Shown: positions 26,563 through 36,956, numbered from the stretch's first letter. The stretch is 64,000 bases of DNA from Pseudodesulfovibrio sp. S3 (GCF_004025585.1 NZ_QTZO01000006.1:62001-126000); one strand, 5' to 3'. The notes: generated by a model not told the origin, from the sequence alone. Numbers and translations are program-made.

Positions 26563-27545
26563 CTGCTCCACTGCTCGACATACAAGATCTCCGGACCTAT
26601 TTCTACACTCGGGCCGGTGTGGTCAAGGCGGTCAACGGCATATCCCTCACCATCAACAAGGGAGAGGTCATCGGCATCGTCGGCGAATCCGGCAGCGGCA
26701 AATCCGTGACCGGCTTTTCCATCATGGGCCTTGTGGATCGACCTGGCAAAATAGCAGGCGGTTCCATCAAGTTCAAAGGGCGGGAGCTGGTCGGCCAGTC
26801 CGAAGCCCAGTGGCGGTCCTTCCGCGGCAACGAAGTCGCCATGATATTTCAGGACCCCATGATGACCCTCAACCCGGTCCTGCGCATCGATACGCAGATG
26901 ATCGAGGCCATACGGGCTCATGAAAAGGTCTCCAAAGCCGAGGCGCTTCGCCGTTCCATCGAGGCTTTGGCCCTGGTGGGCATCCCATCACCAGAAGAGC
27001 GCATCAAGGCCTACCCGCACCAGTTTTCCGGCGGCATGCGCCAGCGCGTGGCCATTGCTACCGGGCTGCTCAACAACCCGGATCTGATCATTGCGGACGA
27101 GCCGACCACGGCGCTGGACGTCACCATCCAGGCACAGATCCTCTCGGAGATGCAGAAGCTCTGCCGCAAGACCGACATGGCCCTCATGTGGATCACCCAT
27201 GACCTGACAGTCATCGCCGGATTGGCCCATCGCGTTGCCGTCATGTACGCGGGCACCATCATCGAGGAGGGGCCGGTGCAGGATGTGCTCGACCGTCCGC
27301 TGCACCCCTATACCGAGGGGCTTATCGGCTCGGTCCCCGGCCGGAACAAGCGCGGCGGAAGGCTGTACCAGATTCCCGGCACCACGCCGTCCATGATAAA
27401 CCTGCCCGAAGGGTGTCCGTTCAGGATGCGCTGTCCCCGAACCACGGATGAATGCCTTGAAGTGCCGCCGGTGATCGTGATGGAAGACGGCCGCAAGATC
27501 TGCTGTTTTCATCCGGGCGAACAATCACATATGAAGAACGGATAA
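26559..27545 (+). CDS. Peptide ABC transporter ATP-binding protein (DppD-type)
   Basis: The 328-residue ATPase has Walker A GESGSGKS, signature [12 protein letters not shown], Walker [13 protein letters not shown] and the switch His in WITHDLTV. The C-terminal oligopeptide-transporter extension with [19 protein letters not shown] carries the Cys cluster often seen in DppD/OppD. It pairs with the next gene product to power import. Confidence 0.95.
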   Translation: MTAPLLDIQDLRTYFYTRAGVVKAVNGISLTINKGEVIGIVGESGSGKSVTGFSIMGLVDRPGKIAGGSIKFKGRELVGQSEAQWRSFRGNEVAMIFQDPMMTLNPVLRIDTQMIEAIRAHEKVSKAEALRRSIEALALVGIPSPEERIKAYPHQFSGGMRQRVAIATGLLNNPDLIIADEPTTALDVTIQAQILSEMQKLCRKTDMALMWITHDLTVIAGLAHRVAVMYAGTIIEEGPVQDVLDRPLHPYTEGLIGSVPGRNKRGGRLYQIPGTTPSMINLPEGCPFRMRCPRTTDECLEVPPVIVMEDGRKICCFHPGEQSHMKNG

Positions 27546-27549
27546 GTAT

Positions 27550-28554
27550 ATGAGTGAAACCACGACCCCTTTCATCCGTTGCGAAGGTATCAGCCGGATA
27601 TTTGAAAAGAAGCTGGATTTTGCCAGCAGGATCGCCCGTTCCATGGGAGCCAATATCAGCGACGAGCGGGTGCAGGCCGTTGATGACGTCGATTTATACG
27701 TCATGCCGGGCGAGGTGCTCGGCCTGGTCGGCGAGTCCGGCTGTGGCAAATCGACTCTGGGGCGCATGATATGCGGTATCCTGCCGCAGTCTTCAGGCAA
27801 GTTGTTCTACAAGGGCCAGGACGTGGCCGAGATGAATACTGCCGAGAAGCTCGATTACGCCATCAACGTCCAGATGATATTCCAGGACCCGTTTGCCTCC
27901 CTCAACCCGCGCAAGAGGGTCAACAAGATAATAGGCGAGGCCCCGCTCTATCATGGCCTGACCACAGCCAAGGAATTTGACACGTACCTGGACGACGTCA
28001 TGAACCAGTGCGGCCTGGACCCGGAATACAAGAATAGGTATGCGCACCAGTTTTCCGGCGGCCAGCGGCAGCGAATCGGTATTGCCCGCGCCATGGCAGT
28101 CAAACCGGAATGTCTGGTCTGTGACGAATCCGTGGCCGCCCTCGATGTCTCCATTCAGGCGCAGATCCTGAACCTGTTCATGGATTTGCGCGAAAAGCAT
28201 AATCTGACCTGCCTGTTCATTTCCCATGACCTCGGCGTGGTGGAGCATATCTCCGATCGCATTGCCGTCATGTATTTGGGCCGTATCGTGGAGTCGGCGC
28301 GTGTGGACGATCTTTTCGATTCTCCCTTCCACCCGTATACGCAGGGACTGCTCAACGAGGTGCCGAGACTGGACAAGCGAGGCGTGGATTTTTCACCGCT
28401 CATCGGTGAGATTCCGTCTCCGCTGGATCCGCCCGGCGGCTGCCATTTTCATCCGCGTTGCTCCTACGCCATGGACATTTGCAAACAGGAAGCGCCGAAG
28501 CTGCGGGAAATCGCCCCCGAACGTTTCGCCTGCTGCCATCTTGATTCAAAATAG
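27550..28554 (+). CDS. Peptide ABC transporter ATP-binding protein (DppF-type)
   Basis: The 334-residue ATPase has Walker [12 protein letters not shown], signature [12 protein letters not shown], Walker [13 protein letters not shown] and [13 protein letters not shown]-terminal Cys-containing extension reads [14 protein letters not shown]. In the Walker B region it reads DES where DEP is usual, a conservative change. It is the last gene of the operon, four bases after DppD. Confidence 0.94.
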   Translation: MSETTTPFIRCEGISRIFEKKLDFASRIARSMGANISDERVQAVDDVDLYVMPGEVLGLVGESGCGKSTLGRMICGILPQSSGKLFYKGQDVAEMNTAEKLDYAINVQMIFQDPFASLNPRKRVNKIIGEAPLYHGLTTAKEFDTYLDDVMNQCGLDPEYKNRYAHQFSGGQRQRIGIARAMAVKPECLVCDESVAALDVSIQAQILNLFMDLREKHNLTCLFISHDLGVVEHISDRIAVMYLGRIVESARVDDLFDSPFHPYTQGLLNEVPRLDKRGVDFSPLIGEIPSPLDPPGGCHFHPRCSYAMDICKQEAPKLREIAPERFACCHLDSK

Positions 28555-28639
28555 GGGTGCCTTTTTCGGTTTTAAACCTGCGAGCGGCACGCGGAGGGTA
28601 GGCTTTTAAGCTGATATCCCCGTCGAAACAGTCCGTGCA

Positions 28640-28677
28640 AACAGCCCCACAGTGAAACTGCTCACTGCGGGGCTGCT
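28640..28677. terminator. Hairpin ending the peptide-ABC operon
   Basis: The stem CAGCCCCACAGTGA / TCACTGCGGGGCTG resembles the hairpins next to the tRNA-type att sites, but no tRNA-like sequence follows it. A short T-run exists only on the minus side. Confidence 0.6.
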
Positions 28678-28889
28678 TGCATATGGAGAATATCTCCGGC
28701 AGTGGGCAAGTGGCTGTTGTTCCTCTTTGCCGCGATACCGAAACCATGTTCTTTGAATCACGTTCAGATAGCACTATCCAACAGTCGGAACTCATTATAT
28801 GAGAGAGGAATAATCCAATATTCAACGGACAGAGTACTCCAAAGCCTGTTCGCAAGAAAGACACTCAACAATGATATAGGGTCCCTGAC

Positions 28890-31052
28890 ATGAGCAGCAA
28901 AAGCAAGTTCGGCACATTCGGAGGAGTATTCACCCCTTGCACGCTGACCATTCTCGGCGTGATCATGTTTCTTCGCCTTGGAACCGTGGTCGGGCAGTCG
29001 GGGTTCATCAATGCCATCATCATCCTTGCTGCGGCCAAGACCATAACACTGCTCACCACCATCTCCCTTTCCGCCATCTCCACCAACACGCGGGTCAAGG
29101 GCGGTGGGGCCTACTTCATGATCAGCCGCAGCCTGGGAGTGGAATTCGGTACAGCCATCGGCTGCTTTTTCTTCCTCGCCCAAGCCATTTCCGTGTCCAT
29201 GTATGTCGTGGGCTTCACCGAAGCATTCATGGCGACCTTCAACAATATTCCATTCTCTTTCGTGACGGTCGCTACCATCGTCAACGTCATTTCGTTCATT
29301 TTCGTTTTCATAGGTGCCGGCTGGACCATCAAATTCCAATTCGGTATTCTTGCCATTCTCCTTATCTCCATCGGCTCATTCTTTCTGGGCGCCGCTCCTC
29401 TGTTCTCCGTGGAAACCCTCATGGCAAACGCCACTCCGGCCTATACTGGGCAGGGCAGTTTCTTCATCATGTTCGCCCTGTTCTTCCCGGCAGTTACCGG
29501 CATCATGGCGGGAGCCAACATGTCTGGCGACTTACGCGATCCGGCCCGCTCCATTCCGGCAGGCACGTTTTCCTCCATCACGGTTACCGGAATAATCTAT
29601 GTTGTCATGATTTTATTGTTGGCAGGGGCCAACACTCAGCAGGCACTTATTGCTGACACCATGATCATTCGCAGCAACGCCCTGTATCCGGCGCTCATTC
29701 CGTTGGGCATTTTTTCCGCCACCCTTTCCTCTGCTCTGGGCAGTATGATGGGAGCGCCTCGCATTCTGCAGTCGCTTGCCAAGGACAAGGTCTTTTCTTG
29801 GCTCAAACCCTTTGCGGCAACCTCCGGCGGAGAACCGCGCACCGCGACCATAGCCACATTCGTCATAGCGCAAGTGGCAATTATGGCTGGAAACCTGAAC
29901 AGTATAGCTCCCGTCATCACCATGTTTTTCATGCTCACTTACGGAACCCTCAACCTCGCTTGTTTTTACGAAGCCTATTCGCGCAATCCAAGCTTCCGTC
30001 CGAGTTTCCGCTACTACAGTTGGGTCACGGGGCTTCTCGGATGCGTCAGTTGCATGGGGGTGATGTTTCTCATAAACGCACTCTGGGCGGTCGTGTCCAT
30101 CGGCTGCATGGGCTTGTTGTTCTGGTTTGTCAGCCGGGCAGGGATAGTGGCCAGGTGGGGAGACGTTTCCAGCGGCTTGGCCCTTGAACGTGCTCGCAAG
30201 GCACTGCTCAAGCTTGAAGATGAACGGTACCATCCAAAAAATTGGCGGCCCATCATCCTTGCCCTCTCCACTCGTTCATGGAAGAGCAACAATCTCTCGC
30301 AATTCGGTCACTGGCTTGCAGCAGGCAGAGGCATTCTTTCCCTTGCCCAGATACTCTATGGGGATATTGAAGACAAAATGGTTCGAAGGGATAGTGCGGA
30401 AAGGCTCTTGCGCAAATTCATTGCTGATGAAGAGTTGGAGGCATTCCCAGTCGTAATCGTTGATGAAGGGCTTGAGGATGGCATAAAGGCATTGTTGCAG
30501 TGTCATGGGATTGGCGGCCTGCGTCCGAACACGCTTCTGATAGGTTTTCGAGAAGCGCAGGACGACCCCAGTGATTACATCCTCGCCATAACCCACGCCA
30601 TGGCACTGGAGAAGAACATCGTTTGCATCCGCCAGAACCAGAATGCGGCATCCTGGGAAACAACAGGCGACCATATCAACATTCTGTGGGAAGGGATGCA
30701 AGACGGCCTGCTCATGCTGATCTTTGCACACCTCATTATCGAGAACAACGAGTGGCGCCGCCATGAACTGGTGCTTCTTGTTCCGGCCACTCCGCAAACG
30801 GACAGGGACGGCATGACGGAGAAAATGCGCACCATTCTGAGCATGGCACGAGTTAAAGCAAGCATTCGCTTCATTGAAGAGGACGAGTCCGTTGCCGGGT
30901 GCTGCTCCGGCCGGCAGGGGTTGACTCTCCGCAGTATGCCCCGGCCTTCCGGCAGCCCGGAAGAATACGTCAACCATCTCAGGGAGCTTACCGAGGGCAT
31001 GGGCGACACGATTCTTGTCGCCTCCGCAGGAGATGTGACGGTGGAGTCGTAA
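28890..31052 (+). CDS. APC-superfamily permease, cation-chloride cotransporter (SLC12)-like
   Basis: The 720-residue protein has 12 membrane segments in residues 1-430 and a cytoplasmic C-terminal domain of about 290 residues. The start GTFGGVFTPCTLTILGVIMF and TRVKGGGAYFMISRSLGVEF, with GSMMGAPRILQSLAKD, match bacterial relatives of the Na-K-Cl cotransporters. The C-terminal part has the layout of the SLC12 C domain. It may move K+, Na+ or Cl- or an amino acid; the ion cannot be assigned from sequence. Weak AGGG lies before the ATG. It appears monocistronic. Confidence 0.85.
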   Translation: MSSKSKFGTFGGVFTPCTLTILGVIMFLRLGTVVGQSGFINAIIILAAAKTITLLTTISLSAISTNTRVKGGGAYFMISRSLGVEFGTAIGCFFFLAQAISVSMYVVGFTEAFMATFNNIPFSFVTVATIVNVISFIFVFIGAGWTIKFQFGILAILLISIGSFFLGAAPLFSVETLMANATPAYTGQGSFFIMFALFFPAVTGIMAGANMSGDLRDPARSIPAGTFSSITVTGIIYVVMILLLAGANTQQALIADTMIIRSNALYPALIPLGIFSATLSSALGSMMGAPRILQSLAKDKVFSWLKPFAATSGGEPRTATIATFVIAQVAIMAGNLNSIAPVITMFFMLTYGTLNLACFYEAYSRNPSFRPSFRYYSWVTGLLGCVSCMGVMFLINALWAVVSIGCMGLLFWFVSRAGIVARWGDVSSGLALERARKALLKLEDERYHPKNWRPIILALSTRSWKSNNLSQFGHWLAAGRGILSLAQILYGDIEDKMVRRDSAERLLRKFIADEELEAFPVVIVDEGLEDGIKALLQCHGIGGLRPNTLLIGFREAQDDPSDYILAITHAMALEKNIVCIRQNQNAASWETTGDHINILWEGMQDGLLMLIFAHLIIENNEWRRHELVLLVPATPQTDRDGMTEKMRTILSMARVKASIRFIEEDESVAGCCSGRQGLTLRSMPRPSGSPEEYVNHLRELTEGMGDTILVASAGDVTVES

Positions 31053-31349
31053 TCGCCAGGACGGTCTTTTGTTTGGATTCGTTTTCGTATGCAGTCGACC
31101 CTGTCGGGAAAGGACAAGCGGGTCAGTGTTCCGTCGAGCAGACGCCGAAGGGCAGCTGTCATCGTCTTTCTCCTTGTCACTGCACGCTTGAGCAGATGAG
31201 AGTCCACAATCTCAAATGATTCCATAGGGACCATTATGGAGCGGCTGCCTCGTGCGGCAATCGTTTGAAACTTTGTGGCATATGAAAATATGACGAAGTC
31301 GGGGTAGGCCGCAATGCCCATTTCTTGCGGCCAAAAAAACATAAATTTC
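31053..31349. other. Intergenic region without a supported gene
   Basis: A minus-strand frame beginning near 31160 (MTAALRRLLDGTLTRLSFPD) has an AAGGAG before it but runs antisense into the permease gene. I see no other structure until the promoter at 31350. Confidence 0.4.
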
Positions 31350-31412
31350 TTGACAGAATTGTCGCAAAAGGTAGGGTTGAGGACACTCGCGCAATCGATT
31401 GCGCAAACGATT
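31350..31412 (+). promoter_or_regulatory. Promoter with LacI-family operator for the ribose-type operon
   Basis: TTGACA at 31350-31355 and a weak TAGGGT about 16 bases on make a plausible promoter. Just downstream is the perfect 16-base palindrome GCGCAATCGATTGCGC (31389-31404), with a partial second copy GCAAACGATTG. The central CG and GCAA arms are typical LacI-family half-sites. The LacI-type gene at the operon end is the probable ligand. Confidence 0.75.
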
Positions 31413-31450
31413 GTATCGGATTCATTCATTACTACTTTGGAGGTAACCTG

Positions 31451-32392
31451 ATGAATTTCACTAAAAAACTTACTGTTGCGGTAATGTCGCTGGCGTTTGT
31501 CTGCACTGTTGCAATCGCGCCTGCAATGGCTGAGAAACCGGTTGTCGGCCTGGTCATGAAATCCCTGGCCAATGAGTTCTTCAAGACCATGGAAGAGGGG
31601 GCGCGCAAGTTTGCCAAGGAAGACGGAACCTTCACCCTGATTCCTGTCGGCATGAATTCCGAAACCGACATCGACACCCAGGTCAGTGCCATGGAAAACT
31701 TCATCGCACAAAAAGTCGACCTCATCGTGGTTGCTCCGGCTGATTCCGTGGGCATGACCATTCCTGTCAAGAAAGCTGTGGACGCAGGCATCACCGTCGT
31801 CAACTTCGACGTCACCCTGAATAAGGAAGCACTGGTGAAGGCCGGTCTGCCCAAGGATTTCCTTTTCGTCGGTCCTGACAATGCAGACGGCGCCGAGATG
31901 GTGGGCGACTACCTTGGCGAGACCCTGGGCAAGGGCGCCAAGGTCATCATCATCGAAGGCAACCCCGGTGCAGACAATGCTAAGCAGCGTAAAGCCGGTT
32001 TCATGCGCTCCGTGGAGAAGTTCGACATGAATCTCCTGACTTCCCGCACCGCCCATTGGGAGACCGAGGAAGCCAATACCCTGATGACCAACCTGCTCAC
32101 CATGCACCCGGACGTTCAGGGCGTGATGTGTGCCAACGACTCCATGGTCCTGGGTGTTGAAAAGGCGATTGCCGCTGCCGGTATGACCGGCAAGATCCAG
32201 ATCGTCGGCTTCGACAACATCGGCGCTGTTCAGGAACTGATCAAGCAGGGCAAGTGCCTCGCCACCATCGACCAGTTCGGCCCTGAAATGGCTGCCAACG
32301 CCATCAAGGTCGGTTTCAGGATTCTCGGCGGCGAAAAGCTGACCGGTTGGCAGAAGACCCCCATCAAGCTCGTGACCAAGGCTGACCTCTAG
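31451..32392 (+). CDS. Ribose-type ABC transporter substrate-binding protein
   Basis: The 313-residue product starts MNFTKKLTVAVMSLAFVCTV and has a Sec signal peptide cut after APAMA. The mature part is a periplasmic-binding fold of the RbsB type: VGLVMKSLANEFFKTMEEGA, DLIVVAPADSVGM, GVMCANDSMVLGVEKAI and GFDNIGAVQELI. I chose ATG 31451 because GGAGGTAACCTG precedes it. It binds a sugar, and the ribokinase in the operon suggests ribose or a related pentose. Confidence 0.9.
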   Translation: MNFTKKLTVAVMSLAFVCTVAIAPAMAEKPVVGLVMKSLANEFFKTMEEGARKFAKEDGTFTLIPVGMNSETDIDTQVSAMENFIAQKVDLIVVAPADSVGMTIPVKKAVDAGITVVNFDVTLNKEALVKAGLPKDFLFVGPDNADGAEMVGDYLGETLGKGAKVIIIEGNPGADNAKQRKAGFMRSVEKFDMNLLTSRTAHWETEEANTLMTNLLTMHPDVQGVMCANDSMVLGVEKAIAAAGMTGKIQIVGFDNIGAVQELIKQGKCLATIDQFGPEMAANAIKVGFRILGGEKLTGWQKTPIKLVTKADL

Positions 32393-32410
32393 CCTATGGT
32401 GTGGTTGTCA

Positions 32411-32440
32411 AGGCGGCGGGCCTGAGCGTCCGCCGCCTTT
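32411..32440 (+). terminator. Attenuating hairpin between binding protein and ATPase genes
   Basis: The stem AGGCGGCGG / CCGCCGCCT is followed by TTT. Its place after the first gene suits higher expression of the binding protein. Confidence 0.7.
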
Positions 32441-32483
32441 CATTGATTCGTTATCTATTGGGATGCAGTGCGCGGGGGCGTGG

Positions 32484-34016
32484 ATGGACAAGAGTGACAA
32501 TATTCTGGAGCTTCGAGGAATAACCAAGAAGTTCCCTGGCGTCATCGCCTTGCATGACGTCGATCTCGACATCAAGGCGGGTGAAGTACACGTCCTGGTG
32601 GGCGAGAACGGCGCGGGCAAATCAAGCCTCATCAAGGTGTTGTGCGGCATCTACATGCCCGATGAAGGGACCATGCGCTATCAGGGGCAGCCCTATCTGC
32701 CGCAGACGCCGCACAAAGCCATGGAAGCGGGAATCCGGGTGGTCTATCAGGAATTCAACCTCCTTTCCTATCTCTCTGTCGCCGAGAATATCTTTTTCGA
32801 TGACCTGCCCCGAAGATGCGGACTGGTTGATTTCAAGACGCTCTATCGAAAGACGCAGGCCCTGCTTGACCTTGTCGGGCTGGATATCTCCCCCAAGACG
32901 CCGGTGGAACTGCTCGGCGTAGCCCAGATGCAGCTCATTGAAATCGCCAAGGCCATTTCATCGGACAGCAAGGTGCTCATCCTGGACGAACCCACGGCCA
33001 CGCTCTCCTCCAAGGAGATCGACATGCTGTTCGGCATCGTCGCCAAGCTCAAGGCCAAGGGGGTGACCATAATTTTCATCTCGCATCATCTTCAGGAAGT
33101 GTTCGACATCGGTGACCGTATTTCAGTCCTGCGCAACGGCGCAAATGCCGGTACCCACGTTGCCGCCGACATTACCATCCCGGAGATCGTCAAGCTCATG
33201 GTGGGCCGGTCCATGGACGAGGAGTACCCGTTCAAAGACGATGTGCCGGTGGGCGAAACCATGTTCAGCGTGGAAGGTTTGCGCTGCAAGGGTGGCAGGC
33301 ATTCAGTCTCTTTTGCGGTCGGCAAGGGCGAGTTGCTCGGCATTGCCGGACTGGTCGGGTCGGGTCGGACCGATGCGGTCCGCGCCATCTTCGGGGCAGA
33401 CGCCAAGGAGAGCGGCACGGTCACCCTGCACGGGAAGACCCTGGACATCAGGAACCCGCGTGACGCCGTGGAAAACGGTATTTGCCTGCTCACGGAGGAC
33501 CGCAAGAATCAGGGGCTTATCCTTGAGATGTCTTGCGCGGTGAACACCACCATCACCGACCTGCCGGGCGTGGCGAAATACGGCTTCATTCAGAAGGACG
33601 TGGAACGGGAGGTCGCGGAAAAACTGGCCGCGGACCTTGATATCAAGACGCCTTCCGTCGACCAATGGGTAGGCAACCTTTCCGGCGGCAACCAACAGAA
33701 GGTCGTTCTCGCCAAATGGCTGTACCGCAATGCCGAGGTGCTGATTTTCGACGAGCCGACGCGCGGCATCGATGTGGGCGCCAAGTATGAGATTTATCTT
33801 TTGCTCTGGAAGCTGGCCGCTGCGGGCAAGGCTATCATCATTGTCTCGTCCGATCTGCCGGAGATGCTCGGTATCTGCCACCGCATCATCACCTTCTCGG
33901 ACGGCAAAATCACGGGCGAGCTGGGCCGCGGGCAATTCGATCAGGAACGGATTCTGGCCTTGGCATATGAAGAATACATCCAGAACGACGCACCGGTGTC
34001 GTCAGGAAATGCATAA
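32484..34016 (+). CDS. Ribose-type ABC transporter ATP-binding protein (double ATPase)
   Basis: The 510-residue RbsA/MglA-type protein has two ABC domains. The first has GENGAGKSSLIK, LDEPTATLSSKEID and ISHHLQEVF. The second has GLVGSGRTDAVRAIF, LLTEDRKNQG, LSGGNQQKVVLAKWL and FDEPTRGIDVGAKYEI. The first domain's signature is the altered LLGVAQMQLIEIAK, as is usual in this family. GGGGG lies before ATG 32484; an ATG 21 bases upstream is possible. It energises the single permease that follows. Confidence 0.92.
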   Translation: MDKSDNILELRGITKKFPGVIALHDVDLDIKAGEVHVLVGENGAGKSSLIKVLCGIYMPDEGTMRYQGQPYLPQTPHKAMEAGIRVVYQEFNLLSYLSVAENIFFDDLPRRCGLVDFKTLYRKTQALLDLVGLDISPKTPVELLGVAQMQLIEIAKAISSDSKVLILDEPTATLSSKEIDMLFGIVAKLKAKGVTIIFISHHLQEVFDIGDRISVLRNGANAGTHVAADITIPEIVKLMVGRSMDEEYPFKDDVPVGETMFSVEGLRCKGGRHSVSFAVGKGELLGIAGLVGSGRTDAVRAIFGADAKESGTVTLHGKTLDIRNPRDAVENGICLLTEDRKNQGLILEMSCAVNTTITDLPGVAKYGFIQKDVEREVAEKLAADLDIKTPSVDQWVGNLSGGNQQKVVLAKWLYRNAEVLIFDEPTRGIDVGAKYEIYLLLWKLAAAGKAIIIVSSDLPEMLGICHRIITFSDGKITGELGRGQFDQERILALAYEEYIQNDAPVSSGNA

Positions 34017-34034
34017 GTAAAACGGGGACATGGT

Positions 34035-35015
34035 ATGAATTTAAGAAAGCTTGCGTACCTGCTGCTCAGAGAGGCCGGTATTGGTGTGGCCCTGGTGTTG
34101 ATTGTCGTCATTTTCATGTTCGCCGCACCGAATTTTGCCTCGTCCATCAACCTGATGAACATCTGCACCCAGATCAGCATCAACACCGTCATCGCGGTAG
34201 GCATGACCTTTGTCATCCTGCTGGGCGGCATTGATCTTTCCGTGGGGTCTGTCCTGGCGCTGTGTACCATCGTGGCCGGGCTGACCATCACGAACGAAGC
34301 GTTTTCACCGGGCATGGCCATCTTTCTGGCCGTGCTGGGGTCCCTTGCCGTGGGCGCGGTTTGTGGCCTTTTCAATGGCTTCGTGTCTGAACGCTGGAAA
34401 ATACATTCCTTTGTCGTCACGCTGGGTATGCTCAACATCGCCCGCGGGGCTGCGCTTCAGATCAGTGATTCCAGAACCCTGTTCGGTTTTCCCGAAGCAT
34501 TCTCCGACCTCGGCGCACAGTCTGTTTTCGGCCTGCCGGTCATCTTCATCATGGCTTTGACCCTGGTCATCGTCGGGACCATCATTCTCAATCGGTCCGT
34601 GTTCGGCAGGATGATCTACGCCATCGGAAACAATGAGGAAGCGGTCCGCCTCTCAGGCCACAACACCATCGTTTACAAGATTGCGGCCTTTGTCATCTGC
34701 GGCGGCTGCGTGGGCATCGCCGGGATCATGTATATGCTCCGCCTTTCCATGGCCAGCCCCATCCTCGGCGTGGGATTCGAGCTCAATGCCATTGCAGCGG
34801 TCGTCATCGGCGGCACCAGCATGATGGGCGGCAAGGGTTCGCTGGTGGGCACGTTCCTTGGCGCCTGCATCATCGGCGTGTTGAACAACGGACTGCTCCT
34901 GCTGGGCATGGGTGACTTTGCGAGACAGATAGTCACCGGCCTGATCATCGTGGCGGCCGTTGTCATAGACACCTACAGAAACAGGGTTTTGAGCACGATT
35001 CATGTGATTGAGTAG
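34035..35015 (+). CDS. Ribose-type ABC transporter permease
   Basis: The 326-residue RbsC-type membrane protein has eight to ten membrane segments. TFVILLGGIDLSVGSVLALC and AAVVIGGTSMMGGKGSLVGTFLG are the family's two best-conserved stretches, and NEEAVRLSGHN is the ATPase contact loop. GGGGACATGGT precedes the ATG. The ribokinase start follows within a few bases. Confidence 0.93.
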   Translation: MNLRKLAYLLLREAGIGVALVLIVVIFMFAAPNFASSINLMNICTQISINTVIAVGMTFVILLGGIDLSVGSVLALCTIVAGLTITNEAFSPGMAIFLAVLGSLAVGAVCGLFNGFVSERWKIHSFVVTLGMLNIARGAALQISDSRTLFGFPEAFSDLGAQSVFGLPVIFIMALTLVIVGTIILNRSVFGRMIYAIGNNEEAVRLSGHNTIVYKIAAFVICGGCVGIAGIMYMLRLSMASPILGVGFELNAIAAVVIGGTSMMGGKGSLVGTFLGACIIGVLNNGLLLLGMGDFARQIVTGLIIVAAVVIDTYRNRVLSTIHVIE

Positions 35016-35019
35016 TCCT

Positions 35020-35946
35020 ATGCCAAAAAAGAAATTAGTCGTTATCGGCAGCGTCAATGCCGATCATGTCCTTCAGTTGGAGACTTTTCCACGTCCTGGC
35101 GAGACGGTTGTCGGCCATGGTTATCAGGTCATTCCCGGTGGCAAGGGGGCCAATCAGGCTGTGGCGGCTGCCAGGCTTGGGGCGGATGTTTCCTTTGTAG
35201 CCTGTGTGGGCGACGATGATTTTGGAACAAGGATGGTAGAGCGGTTTCGGGATGACGGAATCGACACTGCCGGTATCACGACCATGACGGATATGCCGAC
35301 CGGCATCGCCCTGATTCAGATTGCGCGTAGTGGGGAAAACAGCATCGCCATTTCACCCGAGGCCAATGGAGCATTTACTCCAGAGATTCTTGAAACGAAC
35401 ATGGCTCTTCTTCGGAAGGCCGACATGGTTCTGATGCAATTGGAAATCCCGCTTGAAACCATTGAAGTCGCGGCGCGGGAAGCGCGGAGGGGCGGGGCCG
35501 TCATCGTTCTCAATCCCGCGCCCGCCCAGCCTCTGCCGGATTCCCTGTTGTCTGATCTGTCCGTTATCACCCCCAACGAGACAGAGGCGGAACTGCTTAC
35601 CGGCATCAGGGTCGAAAATGAGTCCGATGCGCGCAATGCCGCCCAGGTTCTGCATGACAAAGGTGTTGAAACGGTCATAATAACCCTTGGGGAGAAGGGA
35701 GCCTATTTGAGCTCCCCCGAAGGCTCGCGTCTGGTCAGGGGGTACGAGGTTCAGGCTGTTGACACAACGGCTGCCGGTGATACCTTTAACGGAGCTTTTG
35801 TCGCTGCCTTGCAACAGGGAAGGGGCGTCTGTGCGGCCGTTGAGTTTGCCCATGCTGCCGCAGCCATTTCCGTCACCCGCATCGGCGCGCAGACGTCTAT
35901 CCCCGGCATTGACGAAGTAAACGAGTTTATCAAGGCGAATCATTAG
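35020..35946 (+). CDS. rbsK: Ribokinase (PfkB family)
   Basis: The 308-residue product begins MPKKKLVVIGSVNADHVLQL. It has substrate-binding PGGKGANQAVAAARLGADV and the catalytic VDTTAAGDTFNGAFVAAL with the anion hole and general base. It phosphorylates ribose or a close sugar after uptake. An in-frame TTG lies 12 bases upstream. RbsD is absent, so the sugar must isomerise to the kinase-competent form unaided or the substrate differs. Confidence 0.9.
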   Translation: MPKKKLVVIGSVNADHVLQLETFPRPGETVVGHGYQVIPGGKGANQAVAAARLGADVSFVACVGDDDFGTRMVERFRDDGIDTAGITTMTDMPTGIALIQIARSGENSIAISPEANGAFTPEILETNMALLRKADMVLMQLEIPLETIEVAAREARRGGAVIVLNPAPAQPLPDSLLSDLSVITPNETEAELLTGIRVENESDARNAAQVLHDKGVETVIITLGEKGAYLSSPEGSRLVRGYEVQAVDTTAAGDTFNGAFVAALQQGRGVCAAVEFAHAAAAISVTRIGAQTSIPGIDEVNEFIKANH

Positions 35947-35951
35947 ATTAT

Positions 35952-36956
35952 ATGGCGACTATAAAGGACGTAGCAAAACTTGCAGAGGTCTCGACTTCAA
36001 CGGTCTCCCACGTGCTCAACAAGACCCGCTTTGTCAGCGAAGATACTTGCGAGCGCGTGAACAAAGCTGTTCGCCAGTTGAAATACCGTCCTTCCTCCAT
36101 TGCCCGCAGCCTGAAGGTCCAGCGAACCAACACGCTGGGCATGCTGGTCACGGCCAGCAGAAATCCGTTTTTCGCCGAGGTGGTGCACGCTGTGGAAAGG
36201 CGTTGCTATGAGCGGGGATTCACGCTTTTTCTGTGCAATACCGATGGGGATGTCAAACGCATGGAAGCCAACCTCGACGCCCTTGAAGAGAAGCGCGTGG
36301 ACGGCTTGCTGCTCCTTTGCAGTGAGGTGAACAACGATATCCTGCGGCTGCTCGAAGCAGAGCGGAGCACGCCCACGGTCGTCTTTGACTGGGGACCGGA
36401 GTCGGACAATGTCGACCGCATTTACGACAACTCCCCGGATGGCGGGTATATGGCCGCGCGGTATCTCATAGAAATGGGCCATGTCGAAATCGGCTGTGTC
36501 ACCGGCCCGTTGGAACGGCGGTCAGCCGCCGAACGTCTCGACGGCTTTCAAGCGGCCATGCGTGAAGCGGGCCTGCCCGTCCGCAAGGAGTGGATCATTG
36601 AAGGCGATTACGACTGCGAGGGCGGCATCAGGGCCATGCGGCAACTCCTGGGGTTGACCGGCCATCCGACGGCCCTTTTCGTTTGCAACGACATGATGGC
36701 CTTGGGTGTGATCAACGAGGCCGCACGCACAGGGCTGCGTATCCCGGAAGACATGTCCGTCATCGGCTATGACGACATCTATATCGCCCGGTACATGACC
36801 CCGCCCCTCACCACCATTCACCAGCCCAAAAGCGAGATCGCGGCCATGGCCGTGGACAACCTCATTGACCGGCTGGACAGCAGGCGCGATCTGGGCCAGG
36901 TCATCAGGGTTGAGCCCCGGCTCGTGGAACGGGAGTCGGTCCGCAAGATAATCTAG
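35952..36956 (+). CDS. LacI-family transcriptional regulator of the ribose-type operon
   Basis: The 334-residue product has the LacI helix-turn-helix at the N terminus (MATIKDVAKLAEVSTSTVSH) and hinge RPSSIARSLK. A periplasmic-binding-type effector domain ends with DMSVIGYDDIYIARYMTPPL. It is close to RbsR/PurR. It lies 5 bases after the kinase as last gene of the operon, so repression through the palindrome at 31389-31404 would be autoregulated. The effector is presumably the sugar or its phosphate. Confidence 0.92.
   Translation: MATIKDVAKLAEVSTSTVSHVLNKTRFVSEDTCERVNKAVRQLKYRPSSIARSLKVQRTNTLGMLVTASRNPFFAEVVHAVERRCYERGFTLFLCNTDGDVKRMEANLDALEEKRVDGLLLLCSEVNNDILRLLEAERSTPTVVFDWGPESDNVDRIYDNSPDGGYMAARYLIEMGHVEIGCVTGPLERRSAAERLDGFQAAMREAGLPVRKEWIIEGDYDCEGGIRAMRQLLGLTGHPTALFVCNDMMALGVINEAARTGLRIPEDMSVIGYDDIYIARYMTPPLTTIHQPKSEIAAMAVDNLIDRLDSRRDLGQVIRVEPRLVERESVRKII

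Noticed and set aside
28640-28720. Hairpin AGCCCC...GGGGCT as another att relic
   Set aside because: The stem resembles the att-linked terminators, but the sequence to its right has no tRNA-like T arm, so it is treated as an ordinary operon terminator.
31040-31170. Short minus-strand gene starting MTAALRRLL
   Set aside because: Has a ribosome-site-like AAGGAG but runs antisense into the permease gene and shows no family features.
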